This document shows, piece after piece, positions 24,531 through 37,000 of a stretch of 64,000 nucleotides of DNA. The translations under genes were made by a program, and so were the position numbers. How positions within the stretch are numbered: the stretch's first letter is position 1; the number at the start of each line of letters is the position of its first letter. The stretch comes from Marsupella aquatica (taxonomy: Eukaryota; Marchantiophyta): assembly GCA_973895155.1 (NCBI GenBank), contig OZ316896.1, positions 19,158,001 to 19,222,000 of the forward strand, read 5' to 3'. Under the pieces are notes generated by a model. It ran no database searches and had not been told where the DNA came from. It saw only the letters and a program-made list of their open reading frames with translations.

Positions 24531-27500
24531 CAGCCTTACATGACTTGTGTGAGACCTTTGAAAATAAGTGACTCCAAGGTTTAGGGTGTCATCTTTGTTA
24601 CATCTTCTTGACTCACTTTTGGTGAAGTTCTGGGAAGTCATGTATTTAACTATTGGGAAAGTTGCTTCTGTAACTGAGTTAAGGCAAGTATATTGAAGTT
24701 ATATAAGTGACCATGACTTACATGATTTCCTTGCCCAATACATATGATTTTGGATCCATCATATTAATCACATTATGTCATGCAATTATATATAGTTACC
24801 TCCCTTTGCTTTAACCATCACTGAGTTGCTCTTTATTGTTCCCCTGTAAGAAAGTATACATGACATTTTTACCCTAATTGAAGTTTAGGTAAGTAGGGCA
24901 AATTTGTGATTCTAGCTAGACAAGAACCAACCAAATTTAAGTTAACATTCATGTACACGGCCGCAACTGAGTTCAAAAAGGTGTGAAAATTTGTGCCATG
25001 CCCCCAAAAATAATGATGCACCCTAAACCCTAATACTCTACATACATAGTTACCTTAAAAAAGTCACCACAACCAATTAGTGGTACTTGTCACATACTGC
25101 TCACACACATATTAAAACTCACTTCATCCACTAACTCATTTTAAAAATTTGCTCTGCATATATACCCCATAATTAGCCAATATCAAATGGAACCCCCTTC
25201 ATATGGGAATATTGAAGGGCCCAATTTAGGACCTCTTTTTCCTTAAGTGCACAATGCAATGCCGTTGCATCAATTTCTCTATCGGAAGCCCTCTTCCAAT
25301 GAACCATGTTGCGCAATTGCAAGTTGATACAATTGGCAATAGCTTTTGCCCTAAACTTTTGACTGCCAAAAGCTTTTGTGGAGGGACTTGGAGAAAGAGA
25401 GAGTGCGCCCGCAAAGTGAGAGTCTTGTTGTTTCATGAGCGGGAAAGTTTTCACATCTTGTCAAAGCAGTCGTCTAGTGTGCGCTTGCTTGGGTGAATCC
25501 TATCGCGCAACTTGCTATCGAGTTGCATCCCTTGCACACAGAGAGGTGAAGTGTTGTTGTTTGGCAAGCGGGAAGGTGCCACTCTCACATTATGAATTCC
25601 ATCCTAGGTTTACCCGAGTGAATCCTATTGACCTACGACCTTCAAAGAAGTGTAGTGACAACTTTTGGTGTGCTCGCTTGCCCACTGTGGCCTATTCACG
25701 AGGAGTGGTCTTGTGCGGATTGGTGAGGTGGAGGTGGAGCAGTACTGTGGACAGGGGGCTCTGAAGGTTTATAAGGTGCATGCGGTGGGGGTCATCCAGG
25801 ACATCATCATCGAACAAAGGGACGACGACGATTGTGAGTATGAGTTTGCATTGTTCTCTACTGGGTTCCGAATTGAGTTTTGAGCTGTGGTGGCTTAACA
25901 ATGGTTGCGGGTGGGACCTCCCAGGGGCAAGGGGGCGGCGCCGAACGTTCCTAGGAGGATGCAAAATAGACTTGTGCTACATTAGGATCCACATCTGTGT
26001 CTCTGCCTTGCCTTATTGATGGGAATCTACAGTGCATTTGGATTGGGAAGGTGAGAGCTGTCTATAGAATGCGTCGAAGCTGATTTTTGTTCAGATTTGG
26101 TCTTATGGAGAAGTTGATTCTTCTCTGCATAATGCTGCCTTGCTGAGCTGCATTGGGCTATGATGCGGGAGGTATTCATCAAACGGCAAGCTTTTGGCTG
26201 CAGCTACCAAGTGTAAGTTTAGGGAGTTGAGAGCGGAAGCTGCCAATTTGGAGTTGCGAGTGTTCAAATTTGAGTGAGTTGGGGTAGTGAACGTTGAGCA
26301 TCAACCTGCAGGGAGGTGCGACAGAAGTCTACTTCTGTGGCAGAGTGAGCTGAGCAAGTGCAAACTACGGGAGTGGAGCATCGTGGCTGCAACATTGACC
26401 GGGACTTTTTTTGCGTTGGGCACTGTGAGTAAGGCAGTCTACGGAGGCGCGAAAGAGTCGCGAGGAGTCGAGTTCAGCTACGGCAGTATTCACTTCAGTT
26501 GTCTCAATGTGGTTGGCGTGAGCTGCAGGTGAGCTTAGCTGTGTGCACATTTCATGTAAGTCAGGTGGTCGGTGTTTTAGGCATTGCGGAACTTGATTGA
26601 CCACCCCATGGCTAAGGTTTAAGGTGCGGACTACAACAAATATGTGTTGTTGCTGAAAGTGTTGGTGGTGAGCGACAACTGGTATTGTTTCAGCTAAAGG
26701 GAGCACATTGGAGCTTGTGTATCCATGACCTGCGACCGATTGCGGCTGCCTGCTGTTACAATTGCCGAATCAATCACGCACCCAATCTTGCGGGCAGACA
26801 CAACTTTGCGGGAGTGTTGAAGGTTTAGGGTGAGCAACAGCGGAGAGCTCATTGCTTGGTGGCAGGGTTGAAGGTGGATGATCGGGCTGCAAGGCCAACC
26901 GGGGACTTGTTTTGCATTGAGCGATTGCTGCGGATTGCTACGCAGCTTCAGTTAGGGCGGCTTGGTGCTACATCGGCACAGGTAAGGCTGCAATCCCCTA
27001 TCGACGCGGACTCACCTCGTGACTGCAAGTATAGTTGTCTAGGTGATGTATGCATTGCGTGTTTAGGGTCTAGGTGACATCGCTGCTAAGCAAAATTTGT
27101 GAGCTACCTAGGTCCATTGCCGAATGTTGCTTCCTTTAAATTACCTGGTGCCTGCTGTTACAATCGCCTGCTCAATCATGCACCCAATCGCCTGGAGCTC
27201 ATTTGCCTGGAGCTTCATCCGTCAGATTCAAACTGTTATTGCTGCTTTGCCCTTTTGCCATGGGTTGCCGGCCTACCGGATGCTATCAACAGATTAAGAA
27301 CAAGTCATATCCTAAGTCCCGGTGTTGCAGTGATGTCCCCGACCCTAAGATGCTTTCCAAACTCATCTTTCTTGTTTCCTGTTGCTGCTGATGTATGTAT
27401 GTTCTCCCCTATTTTTGCTTACAGATTGGTCTCTCCACACTTCTTGCTTGACATGATTGTTTTGCTCCTCCCTGTATCAGAACATGCCTTGTGCCCGGCG

Positions 27501-28900
27501 GTGGGGTGGGGGGGTGAACAGACGACCTTAAGGTTCACTACATTTCTAGGAACTGTGCATCTTTCAGCTGATTTTAGCCGCAAGTTCCCTTGCTTTCCCC
27601 TGTTTTTGCTAAGATCCCTCCCACTAATCACATGCATCTTTCAGCTGATTTTAGCCGCAAGTTCCCTTGCTTTCCCCTGCTTTTGCTAAGATCCCTCCCC
27701 ACTAATGACATGCATCCTTTACTTTTCTCGGTGGCCCGTGCGCCTGCCTTCCTACTTTCGTTCTTATGGACTCTCCTTAGGTTTTCATTCACCTGGTTTT
27801 GGACTTTTTGCTCCGGTGGAATCTGTCTTGACAACTTGTGTTTGTTCTAATTGTTAATATCTCAAGAGGGTCATCAACTAAGCTGAAAGGAGTCAAAGCT
27901 AACTACAAGCTAGCAAATACAGAGAATGCTCCCAAGTCGAGTCAGGAGGAAGTTACTAAAACTAGACCTTCACAACTCTCGAAACTAGAAAGTGAAATTC
28001 AGCGTGAGACACGTAGCTGAAGGCCACAAGGATAACTATATGGCCACGCTGTCCCCCATTCAAGTCCAAAGTCCTCTTCAGATTGTCTGAACTCCTATTG
28101 AATGTATTGAATAATTATTTCATCACAGAAATTTTCAGAACAAACACGGAAGCACCAGGGGGCTGAGGATTAGGTATTGAGGCTGAAGACATTGAGGTCA
28201 TAAACTAGGTGTGGTTCGGGTGACAATGTTAGCAACTGATGCTTCTTCAGGGGAACTTCCCATGTGCAGTTTATCCACACATGATTGACTTTGGTTCTTG
28301 CTGTTTTTCTTTTGGTGTACTCTTGAGTTTGGTGTCACTCTATCCTTTCCTGTAGCCTCGAAATAGGAACACACCTGCTTAGTGGTCCCCAATCGCCCAA
28401 TGATTTATAATGACTGTGTCTAGGTGATGTATGCATTGCGTGTTCATTCCAGAAGAATGAATATGTACACTTTGCACAAACCTGGACAGATCGATTTTGA
28501 ATGTTATTTATCTGAGTTTCTGTTTGTGAGCTCTGACTTGGAGCCTTAACATTTGTGTTTCTGTGGGGCTGAGCAGAGTTTGTTCAGTCTAGAAGCTGCT
28601 GTACTGAAGTGATCAGCCTCCGGCTTGGAGGTGAATCTTCAATTTTTTGTGGATCCGAGTGACTTCTGTCCAGCTGAGTTTTGCTTTGTCGGGACGATTG
28701 TGTTTGGCTAAGATGCTAGATTGTGGCTTGTCTTCTTGCTTCCAGCTTGTGTATTTTCAATTAATAGAAGTTGGGAACGAAGTGATAATTGAATTTCCTT
28801 ATATTAAGCATCTTCACCTAGAAACTCAATACATAAACTCCAGGATTCCCTCGGGACATAAAATGAGCCAAATTGTCTCAAAATTGGGAACCTGCACCCG
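24531..28900. other. CACTA left arm: subterminal and non-coding or scrambled sequence
   Basis: Subterminal gtgact/agtcac motifs (for example 24570, 24708) are followed by sequence with several internal duplications. These include a 76-bp tandem pair at 27558-27711 and a 28-nt direct repeat at 27036 and 28417. The frame 25716-25883 (RIGEVEVEQYCGQGALKVYK and onward) looks coding-like and may be a captured exon, but I do not recognise it. Confidence 0.4.
27558..27711. repeat. 76-bp tandem duplication
   Basis: Two units begin catctttcagctgattttag and end cactaat.acatg, differing at only a few bases. Confidence 0.85.
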
Positions 28901-28906
28901 CACTAC

Positions 28907-29258
28907 TCAAACAATTGTGTTGGGCTTGGTGGCCTTGTAAGTCTTCTTTAGCTTTCGCAATGGAGGTTGAATCTTGCAGTACGTCAAGGGGAACTTGATC
29001 TTTGAATCATGGAACTGCTTGGTACTTTCTCGCTTGCACAGAGAGACAGGGACTGTCGTAGTCTTCATGATCTGGATGCAAGGGAACCGAACTCTATGAC
29101 AAGAAGCCATCTCATCATACATCTGCTCTGCAGCTCCGTTTCTTGTGGTATCACAATATTCCTTGTACATGTTGTGATAACCTGTACGACTCTGATACGT
29201 GGACCCAGATACCGAAGTTCTTAATTGTGGTGGGCTTCTTTTTGAAGATCTGGTAGAC
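28907..29258 (-). pseudogene. RPL18A: captured fragment of ribosomal protein eL20 (L18a)
   Basis: The minus strand encodes the C-terminal two thirds of eL20. The anchors are [58 protein letters not shown] and [12 protein letters not shown]. It ends at a natural C-terminal stop at 28907. A single-base shift near 29200 puts the first 19 residues in another frame, and several conserved residues are changed, so it is not functional. It lies antisense to the transposase genes inside the CACTA element. This is the signature of host gene-fragment capture. The absence of introns could mean a processed source or a single original exon. Confidence 0.85.
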
Positions 29259-31325
29259 ACATTATTCAGCATTTGCTAACTTCGAAACTAGAAGGGTAAC
29301 ACATTAAACAACAGAGAAACTCATAACATCCTCCTTTGGTCCTTCAGAGTCTGTACTTTGATTCTGAAGTTTGACTGAGTTTTTGTTTACTAAAAGAATG
29401 TGACTGTGTAAGAGTTCCGTTTGGCAGTGGATTGGTTGAAGCACTTCATGCTAGTGTGTTGTCCACAGCTCTTCAACCAGCTTTCGTCTTCCTTGTCTTT
29501 CACCACTTACGATGACATCAATTCAGCTAAGACCATAGAAGGTTCCAAAGCATCTAACTTGTAAAATCGCATTTTGTTACATCAAGGACTAAGGTGTTGG
29601 GTGCCAAAGGAGACAGCACAACAAACACGCTGAAAAGACTTCAGGACTGGGTTCAACAAGGTAGTGAAGGTGCTTAGAGCCATAGTAAGTATGCATTCTG
29701 TATCTTTCTCTATTGATGTGAGCTTGTGCATAATGGGAGTTGTAGTTGGCAAGAGTTCCAAATATGAATAGATCCAGAAGTATGTGATCATGTACTTGCT
29801 CTATAAAGTTCTGAAGATATAAGCATTTTCTGTTAGACCAGGCAACTTGGGAGTTGGTAAGTGTCACCTGCATCTGAGGGGCTACACCGGGGCATCAGTG
29901 GAGGTTCACTTGCACAACACGACAACCAGTGAATTTTCTCTCTGCTGCAACCTGCAAGGTGAGACTTTCGGTCTTTCTGGATGAAAAAACAGGAGTTTAA
30001 TATGATTGATATACATGTCCGTCGAGAATATGGGTTTATCACCAAGCTCTTTGTCTTAGGAAACTCATAAACTCAGAATCAAATATGTACTATGCACGTT
30101 TCATGCTATGTGTATACTATGACCTGTAGTTGGAACCAAGACAATGAGTGGGAACTGATTAGTTTAGGTGGTTGCTGTTGGCGAGGCAAGTCGACCTCCT
30201 GCTCACCTTGCTCATCAAAGGACGTGAACAGAGGACATCACAACGAAAGCAACACTTATGGTGAGGACCCGCAACGCTGAACATGTGCGACTTGCACGCA
30301 AGGCAGAGATGTTGCGCCTTGAGTATGTCAGACTTGGGATCCTTCCAGCCCAGTCTGCATGGTACTTTGAGTACCCTGTTGTTTCCAGGAACAACTATAG
30401 CCGGCCTCTACCTGCTTCAGTACCCTTCCCGACATCCTTGGTATTTGTGTCTCTTGTACATGACCCGCCACAAATTAGGTGCCAAGGGTGTGTACACAGT
30501 TGCCAATATGACTGTCCTGCCTGTAGGGCTTCTGGCCCAGAATTGGATGACCGTTCTCTTGGATGCCGATTTTTGCACAGAGCACAATGTATCATCTGGA
30601 ACCACTCGCCATCCTGCAGTGTGCCTGGTGATGTCACTTGTCCTGCCCTCCCAGACCCCACCACCGGTGACTTTGGTGTCTACACATGTTTGGATCACAT
30701 GCTCTAGAGGACCACTTGTCACACCGCATGCACAGACCAGATACCATTGACCTATAGCTTAACACTCTGACTTCAACACAGAGGATATTTACTTAAAATT
30801 TTGATGTATGAGCAATTTTGGGTCCAGGGTTTAGGGTCAACAGTACATAACTTATATCCTATTATGCCTGCACTAAGCAAAATATCCTAATTTAAGAGGC
30901 TAGAAAACTCGCATAAAAGTCTCTATTGAAAGACTGCTTTCATGACTGCTTTAACCTGGTGAACATTGCAACGTTGAATGAATTAATGGGCCATGTGATA
31001 ATATGCAAAATGATTGATGCCTCACTTATTTGTCTCAGCCACTATCATAACCTATTTAGGATGTATAAATTTCAACCCTTATGACACTGCTTCATACCAA
31101 TCCTCTTTGAAGAATGCCTGTTTTACATGTGACGACTATTGTATGTGATTCAAATGCATGAAATGTTGTTGCAGATCTCCTTTGGTGAATCATAGCCACA
31201 ATTAAAATTGAGGTGTTGGTGGAGAAATTGTATTAGGGGATCAGTTTTGTGTGTGGGCTCAACATACCAAAAGTATGTGTGCTCTGCATCCTTGTGTGGC
31301 CATTCCAATTCATTGCAGTAGCAAA
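29259..31325. other. CACTA internal region without a named gene
   Basis: Two overlapping plus-strand frames (30258-30707 and 30283-30750) are open for about 450 bp. Neither resembles a known domain. One of them begins MVRTRNAEHVRLARKAEMLR and could be a degraded exon. Confidence 0.35.
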
Positions 31326-31468
31326 TGCCTTTGTACCTTAAATGCTAAATATATTTTACTTTCTGTGCAGTCTGCTAAATTGTAGAGTCTATCTAAATGC
31401 CTTTGTACCTTAAATGCTAAATATATATTACTTTCTATGCAGTCTGCTAAATTGTAGAGTCTATCTCA
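31326..31468. repeat. 71-bp tandem duplication just upstream of the PHD ORF
   Basis: Units start at 31326 and 31397 with atgcctttgtaccttaaatg and include ctttctgtgcag / ctttctatgcag. Each copy therefore carries a potential 3' splice acceptor. Confidence 0.85.
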
Positions 31469-31477
31469 TGCGCAGGC

Positions 31478-32158
31478 ATGGCACGGCCTAAAATTCAAGC
31501 CAAAAAGCGTGTGACAGAGGTGAGAAACACAGGTGTACTTGGGGCAGATGCTACTAACTTCTCTGCAAGTCAGATTTTCCAGAAGGCAGCTCATTGTTGT
31601 GCCATTTGTGACGATGGTGGGGGCCTGGTCATTTGTGAGGGCCCTTGCATGAGGCATTTCCACCTCAACCCGGAGTCTGACCTTGCTGCAGAAAACAACT
31701 GTCCAGGGGTGGGCCTCCCGTCAACACACCAGGGAGACTGGATGTGCACTTATTGTTTGGAGAAGCAGGCTAAGTGTGCACAGTGTGGGAAGTTGGGGTC
31801 CTATGAGGGCTCTGTTGATGCTGCAGCAAATGTTAGGAAATGTCCAGACCGTTTTTGTGTGAGATTTTTCTGTTTTGAGTGTTTGCCTGCTCATGCCACA
31901 GCTTGCCCACTTCATAGGTGCAAGGCATGTGGTGAGCATGATGATGACTACTGGACTGACATAGTCCACTGTGCTAGGTGTCCCACTATGTGGCACTATC
32001 ATTGCCTAAAAGATCATCAAGCAGAGGGTTAGGCTTGTGACAGAGAAATCTATGATCACTCTGCACATGGTGTTGATCGATGGATATTTTATTGTCATCG
32101 CCATGCCATTGATCCTACCTCGCGCACTCCTGTGAGAGATCACATATCTTGGCTGTGA
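31478..32158 (+). pseudogene. EDM2-like PHD-finger ORF carried by the CACTA element, with in-frame TAG
   Basis: From ATG 31478 the frame gives 184 residues to TAG at 32030-32032. Translation in the same frame then continues with recognisable family sequence to TGA at 32156. Residues 39-93 form a PHD finger (CCAICDDGGGLVICEGPC...HFH...WMCTYC). Residues 94-175 form further Cys/His pairs (KCAQCGKLG, CFECLP, HRCKACGEHDDDYW, HCARCPTMWHYHCL). After the TAG come WIFYCHRHAIDP and TPVRDHI, matching the block after the zinc fingers in plant EDM2. EDM2 is a chromatin regulator that reads H3K9 methylation and controls transposon silencing and intronic polyadenylation. The TAG may be decay, readthrough or hidden by splicing. 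Confidence 0.7.
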
Positions 32159-32750
32159 AGCTGAACATTGTACATGCACAGTGCACCTGATGTGGATGTA
32201 CTATTTTTTGAGATTGCAGAGATTCCAATTTTGAAAAGGAGTTGGGTAGGCGAGTTTATATAGGCAGCACTTATCTTGTGCTCTGGCGTCAGTGGCTGGG
32301 TACATGCCTATACAAACTTATCCTTACAAGCCTTCTTGGAAGTATTTAGGCTGAGTGGTCATTTTCATAAACACTTTCATCACACTGCTAAATTAAAATA
32401 AGACTTCTAAGTTGTAAGCGTATAAATTATCAGGCATGCAATTAATCAAATTGCCCTATAAGTTTGTCATTGAATGTATCCTCCTTTACAACAAAATATG
32501 TATGTGCCATGACAAGTTGGTTGCACTTCATTTCACCACGGATATGGATTTTGTAGTATATATTCAAACAATGTCCTGCATCCGTGCAGGTGCCTAGTAC
32601 GTATTGTTCACATATCCCTTGTACCTATCAAAATCGGACCTGAGCACCAGTGGGCCAGATCAACTCAAAAAGCAGGAATTTTGTTGTCCTTGTATTGTCA
32701 GGTGAACCCATTCTTCCAAAATTCACTGTCATCACGTAGGGTGTGTGTAC

Positions 32751-33623
32751 ATGGAGCCTGGTAAACGTAGAAAGTGTGACCACCCAGCAGTGTTTACAGG
32801 GGTCAGAGCGATTTTGGTCCATGGCCAGCATGGGTTGACCAAAGTGCATTGGCCAACTGTACAGAAACGATTCTCTGAGCTCCATGGCACTGTAGTTCAG
32901 GACATCACTCCAGAGACTACACATGTTGTTGCAGGGACATGGCTATCAGTGATAAAGAAGTGGTCATGGTCCTACATGAATTCTGCAATTACTAAGCAAG
33001 GCCTAAAAGTAGTTGAGGCCTCTTGGATCACAGATTCCATAGCACATAAGATTGTACAGGATACTGAGCAATATGAGTTGTGGGAGGATGAAGAAGCTAC
33101 TGCATCAGCTTGGGCTGAACAAGAAGTCTGGGAAGCAAAGGCACGGCTTGCTGATCTCCAATATGGACCTGTACTCAACAAAGGACAGAGCTCTACAAGG
33201 CTGAAGAGTATGTTGGCTGAGGAGACGAAGCAACCAACCCCCATTCTGAAAGGGCTGAGCATGGTATTTGTGGAGGCGGGAATTGGAGAGGTTAAGTGCA
33301 AAGTGTACAAGTCCACAGTGCTTGACCTAGGTGGGACAGTGGAGGAGAATATAACAGAGGACACCACTCATGTCATTACTAAGTCATATCCCAAAGCCTG
33401 CCGCAAGTTTGGGAAGGGAGACATTCGCTTTTATGTCATGTCCCATAATGTGTTTGTGGTTTCATATGCTTGGCTTGTGGAATCAGTAGCAGCTGGGAAG
33501 CGTCAAAACCCAATGGACTATGATCTTTTTGAGGCCTGGCCACGGAAGGGTCAGGATCCTTACAGAGAGGACTATGAGACAACAAGTGAGGAATGGGTCA
33601 TTAGCGATTCTGAATCAGAGTGA
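32751..33623 (+). CDS. tandem BRCT-domain protein carried by the CACTA element
   Basis: From ATG 32751 the frame is intact for 290 residues. BRCT 1 is at residues 13-98 (VFTGVRAILV, LHGTVVQDITPETTHVV, conserved Trp92 in VVEASWI). BRCT 2 is at 166-255 (LKGLSMVFVEAG, LGGTVEENITEDTTHVI, Trp241 in VSYAWLVESV) and resembles the BRCT domain of DNA polymerase lambda. The C-terminus is acidic (SEEWVISDSESE). BRCT domains bind phosphopeptides and DNA ends and occur in double-strand-break repair proteins. The neighbours are the PHD ORF 590 bp upstream and the transposase 430 bp downstream, all on one strand. An acceptor-like tcacgtag just upstream allows joining to the PHD exon as one gene. A role in repairing excision breaks is a speculation. 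Confidence 0.75.
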   Translation: MEPGKRRKCDHPAVFTGVRAILVHGQHGLTKVHWPTVQKRFSELHGTVVQDITPETTHVVAGTWLSVIKKWSWSYMNSAITKQGLKVVEASWITDSIAHKIVQDTEQYELWEDEEATASAWAEQEVWEAKARLADLQYGPVLNKGQSSTRLKSMLAEETKQPTPILKGLSMVFVEAGIGEVKCKVYKSTVLDLGGTVEENITEDTTHVITKSYPKACRKFGKGDIRFYVMSHNVFVVSYAWLVESVAAGKRQNPMDYDLFEAWPRKGQDPYREDYETTSEEWVISDSESE

Positions 33624-34056
33624 GGAGTAGTAGCATCAGTTTGGACACAAGTTTTTTTGTATAATTCAGATCATTGAAATAAATGTGATCTTTGAACTAA
33701 TGTACCTTGTTATGGTTGGTGGCAGTTGGGCTTATTTTACTGTTGGCGGATTGTTGTTTCCTGCTGCCTGGGGGTGTCACTGTAAACGTACATGCAGAGG
33801 CGGTACATTTGAGGACAGCGGAGGAGGTGGTGACACCCTCCAACATTTAGAAATTTTGTGTCATTCACTTGACAATAGGTACACTACTTGCGAACCTGTT
33901 TTTTTCTTTTGGGGTGGTTTAGGGTTTGTGAGAATTTAGTACACGTTATGTTAACTCTTTTGGCAGATACAGTCAGGGATATATGGAACACAAATACCAC
34001 CATTAGGCATCCTTGTTCACTGCTGTCCATGACTGCAGAGCTCCCAGCCTGTTACA

Positions 34057-37000
34057 ATGCACCCTGGTCACCACCCTCCCCAGACCCAGCCCAGGGCACA
34101 GGCACTGCCTTTGCATCATCCCACAAGGATATCACGCCATGATAATAAGCTTTGGCAGCGTGAAAGGTTACGAACCAGACTTTCAGGAGCCAGTAGGATG
34201 AGATGTCCTTGTGCAATCTGCCAAGGATCCCGTACCAAGGGTCTGAATGAGGTTTGGCGGCATATCGCGGTTCATGGAAGAGATCCACGACATCGAGTTT
34301 GGAATGATCCTGTAGAGGAAGATTCTTCCGACGAGGAGTGGAGGTTAGAATTTGATGCTGCCAATGCTGCAAGACGGGCAAGTGAGGTTCTGCCTGGTGC
34401 ATTTGAAAATGTTGTAGCTGGTCTCTGTGGGTTGTCAGCTCTCCAACGGGATGGTGCTCAGGCAGCACCACGTGACGAAGGAATTCATGTGGAAGAGATG
34501 GTGAGAGACATCTTCCAAGACTTGGATGCATTTCATGATGGGCTGGACAATGAAGAGGATACGGCTGCAGATGCAAGTGTGCCCCCTGTCGAAGAGCCTC
34601 TTGATGAGTTTGAGATAGGGCAGGAAACCCCTGGGCATGATGGGATGTTTGGCTCTCCCCTGCAAATACAGGAAGGCAGGAAGTCTTTGTACCCCGGTAG
34701 CAAATGTTCTAAACTGGGATTTGTCATCATGTTCCTGAACATTTGCGGCAACCACAATGTCCCCAACGTTTTGGTTTCTGAGTTGTTGGCATTCTTGCGA
34801 ACAACTGTGCTACCAGATGGTAATATTTTGCCCAAGAACATGTACGAGGCAAAAAGATGCATATCTAATCTTGGATTGAACTATGATTCGATCCATGCCT
34901 GTCCTGATGGGCATGTTCTTTTCAGAAAGGAGTATAAAGAATCGTTGACATGCCCTAAGTGTGGGAAGCACAGGTATCGGAACTCAGGAAAGTCTATGGT
35001 TCCCGCCAAGGTACTTCGTCATTTTCCACTCATTCCCAGACTTCAGCGGATGTTCAGAAGCCGTGCCATCTCGGAGATGATGACTTGGGCAACTGACAAG
35101 AAAAGTGATGATGGGCTACAACGACATGCTGCAGATTCAAGGCAATGGAAACTCATAGATGAGATGTATCCCGAATTTGCTGCTGAGCCGAGGAATGTCA
35201 GGCTTGGGCTGTCATTGGATGGGGTAAACCCATTTGGAGACAAGAACAACAAATTTTCATGCTGGCCTGTAACTATTTTGAATTATAACCTTCCTCCTTG
35301 GATGACTACAAAGCGATTTTTTGTTCTGATGGTCCTACTGATACCAGGGCCAGACAGTGCTGTATCTGCCAACATAGATGTGTTTCTGGCTCCCCTAGTG
35401 GAGGAATTGAGAAAGCTTTGGGAGGAAGGAGTTCTCACATATGATGTCCTACAGAGGCTTGGGAGGTTAAACCCATTCATCCTTAGAGCCATTGTCATTC
35501 TGACTATAGCTGACTACCCAGCCCATGGGATGATATCAGGCCAAACAACAAAAGGATATTGTGCTTGTACTATCTGTGGGCGCAATGTCACCAGTGAGTA
35601 CTCCAGAGCCCTGCAAAAAGTGATATACATGGGCCATCGTCGTTTTCTGAAGGCAGATCACCCTTACAGAGAAAGACAGGCACTGATTGCACACTTTGGC
35701 AATGAGATTGAGCAACGTGGACCCCCGGCACGAGTGACCAAAGAGGAGATCAGGCAGTGGGGAGCACTGAGGGATGACTATATCAAACGAGGGGGCAGGG
35801 AAGATGGAGTGAGTGATCCAATAAAGCGATATGGTGTAAAAAGACTGAGCATATTGGACTTGGAGCTCAAGTACTGGAGGGTAAGCCTCTTGGAGTTGAT
35901 GCTAATTGGGATACATGTTTTGGTTCAGAGCATGTGCATTCATTTCGAAGAGAGAGACTAAACTTGAGGCATTTCCTGACGCTTTTGCATTGCAACGATG
36001 CAGGAGTTTGAGCCAAGCAAACATAACATTGATGTTATGCACATTGAAAAGAATATTTGTGAGAGTCTACTCAGATTCTTGTGTGGAGAGAAAGACACTG
36101 GTTCAGTGAGATTGGATCTTGAACAGAGGGGAATGAAACCCCATCTTTGGTTGAGGCCACATGCCCACAGAGCTGATGTGCTCTTGAAGTACCAAGTGCC
36201 CTATGTTCTGACAGACACAGAGTGGGAACTATTTGTGTAGAGGTTGAGTTCTTTGAAGGTTCCTTCAAACTATGGCAGTGCTTTCAAGAAGCATATCATG
36301 ACTAGAAAGCTTGGTAGTATGAAAAGCCATGACTACCATATGTTGATGCAACAGGTGTTGCCTTTATGCCTGAGGGGCCTGTTGCAGAAGCCTGTTCGTA
36401 CTGTGATCATGCGACTCAGTGATGTGTTTCGTCGTATTTGTGTGAAGGTTTGGGATGAAACACACTTCCCACAACTGACAGAAGATGTCGCTCAGGTGCT
36501 GTGTGACCTGGAGATTTATTTTCCTCCCGCATTTTTTGATGTCATGACCCACCTACTTGTCCATGTTGTGGAAGAGCTACACCAATTTGGGCCTGTGAGT
36601 GCTCGTTGGTTGTACCCTTTGGAACGGTACATGAAGCTACTCAAAGGTCACGTGAGAACATATTACAAACCTGAAGCAAGCATGGCTAAAGGTTACATCA
36701 AGGATGAGACTCTGGGATTTCTGACCGAATACATAGCACAATATGAGCATGTGAAGACCAGGGTGTGGAATTCTGATGAGGAGGAAGGGGTGGTAGGTGA
36801 AGTACTGGAAGGGGCTGCAACCACAAAGAACCTGACCATATCTATGAGAGACTTGGCACATGACTTTGTATTGCACAACACTGTGGTGATGGAACCCTGG
36901 ATACAGTGAGTGCATACATGTGCTATAATCCAGTTCATGAGCTTAAATATTGTGTTCGTGTGGTTTTCTCCTTCAGCCTGTTCATGTTTACCCAAGCTAA

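Noticed and set aside
25665-25883. Captured exon ending in FALFSTGFRIEF
   Set aside because: The composition looks coding, but I cannot name a family or find supporting exons; noted only in the left-arm entry.
28417-28444. 28-nt repeat as the target-site duplication of a LINE
   Set aside because: No poly(A) precedes the second copy, and the length is atypical.
30258-30750. Coding gene in two overlapping plus-strand frames
   Set aside because: Neither frame shows a known domain or splice support, and both could be chance openness.
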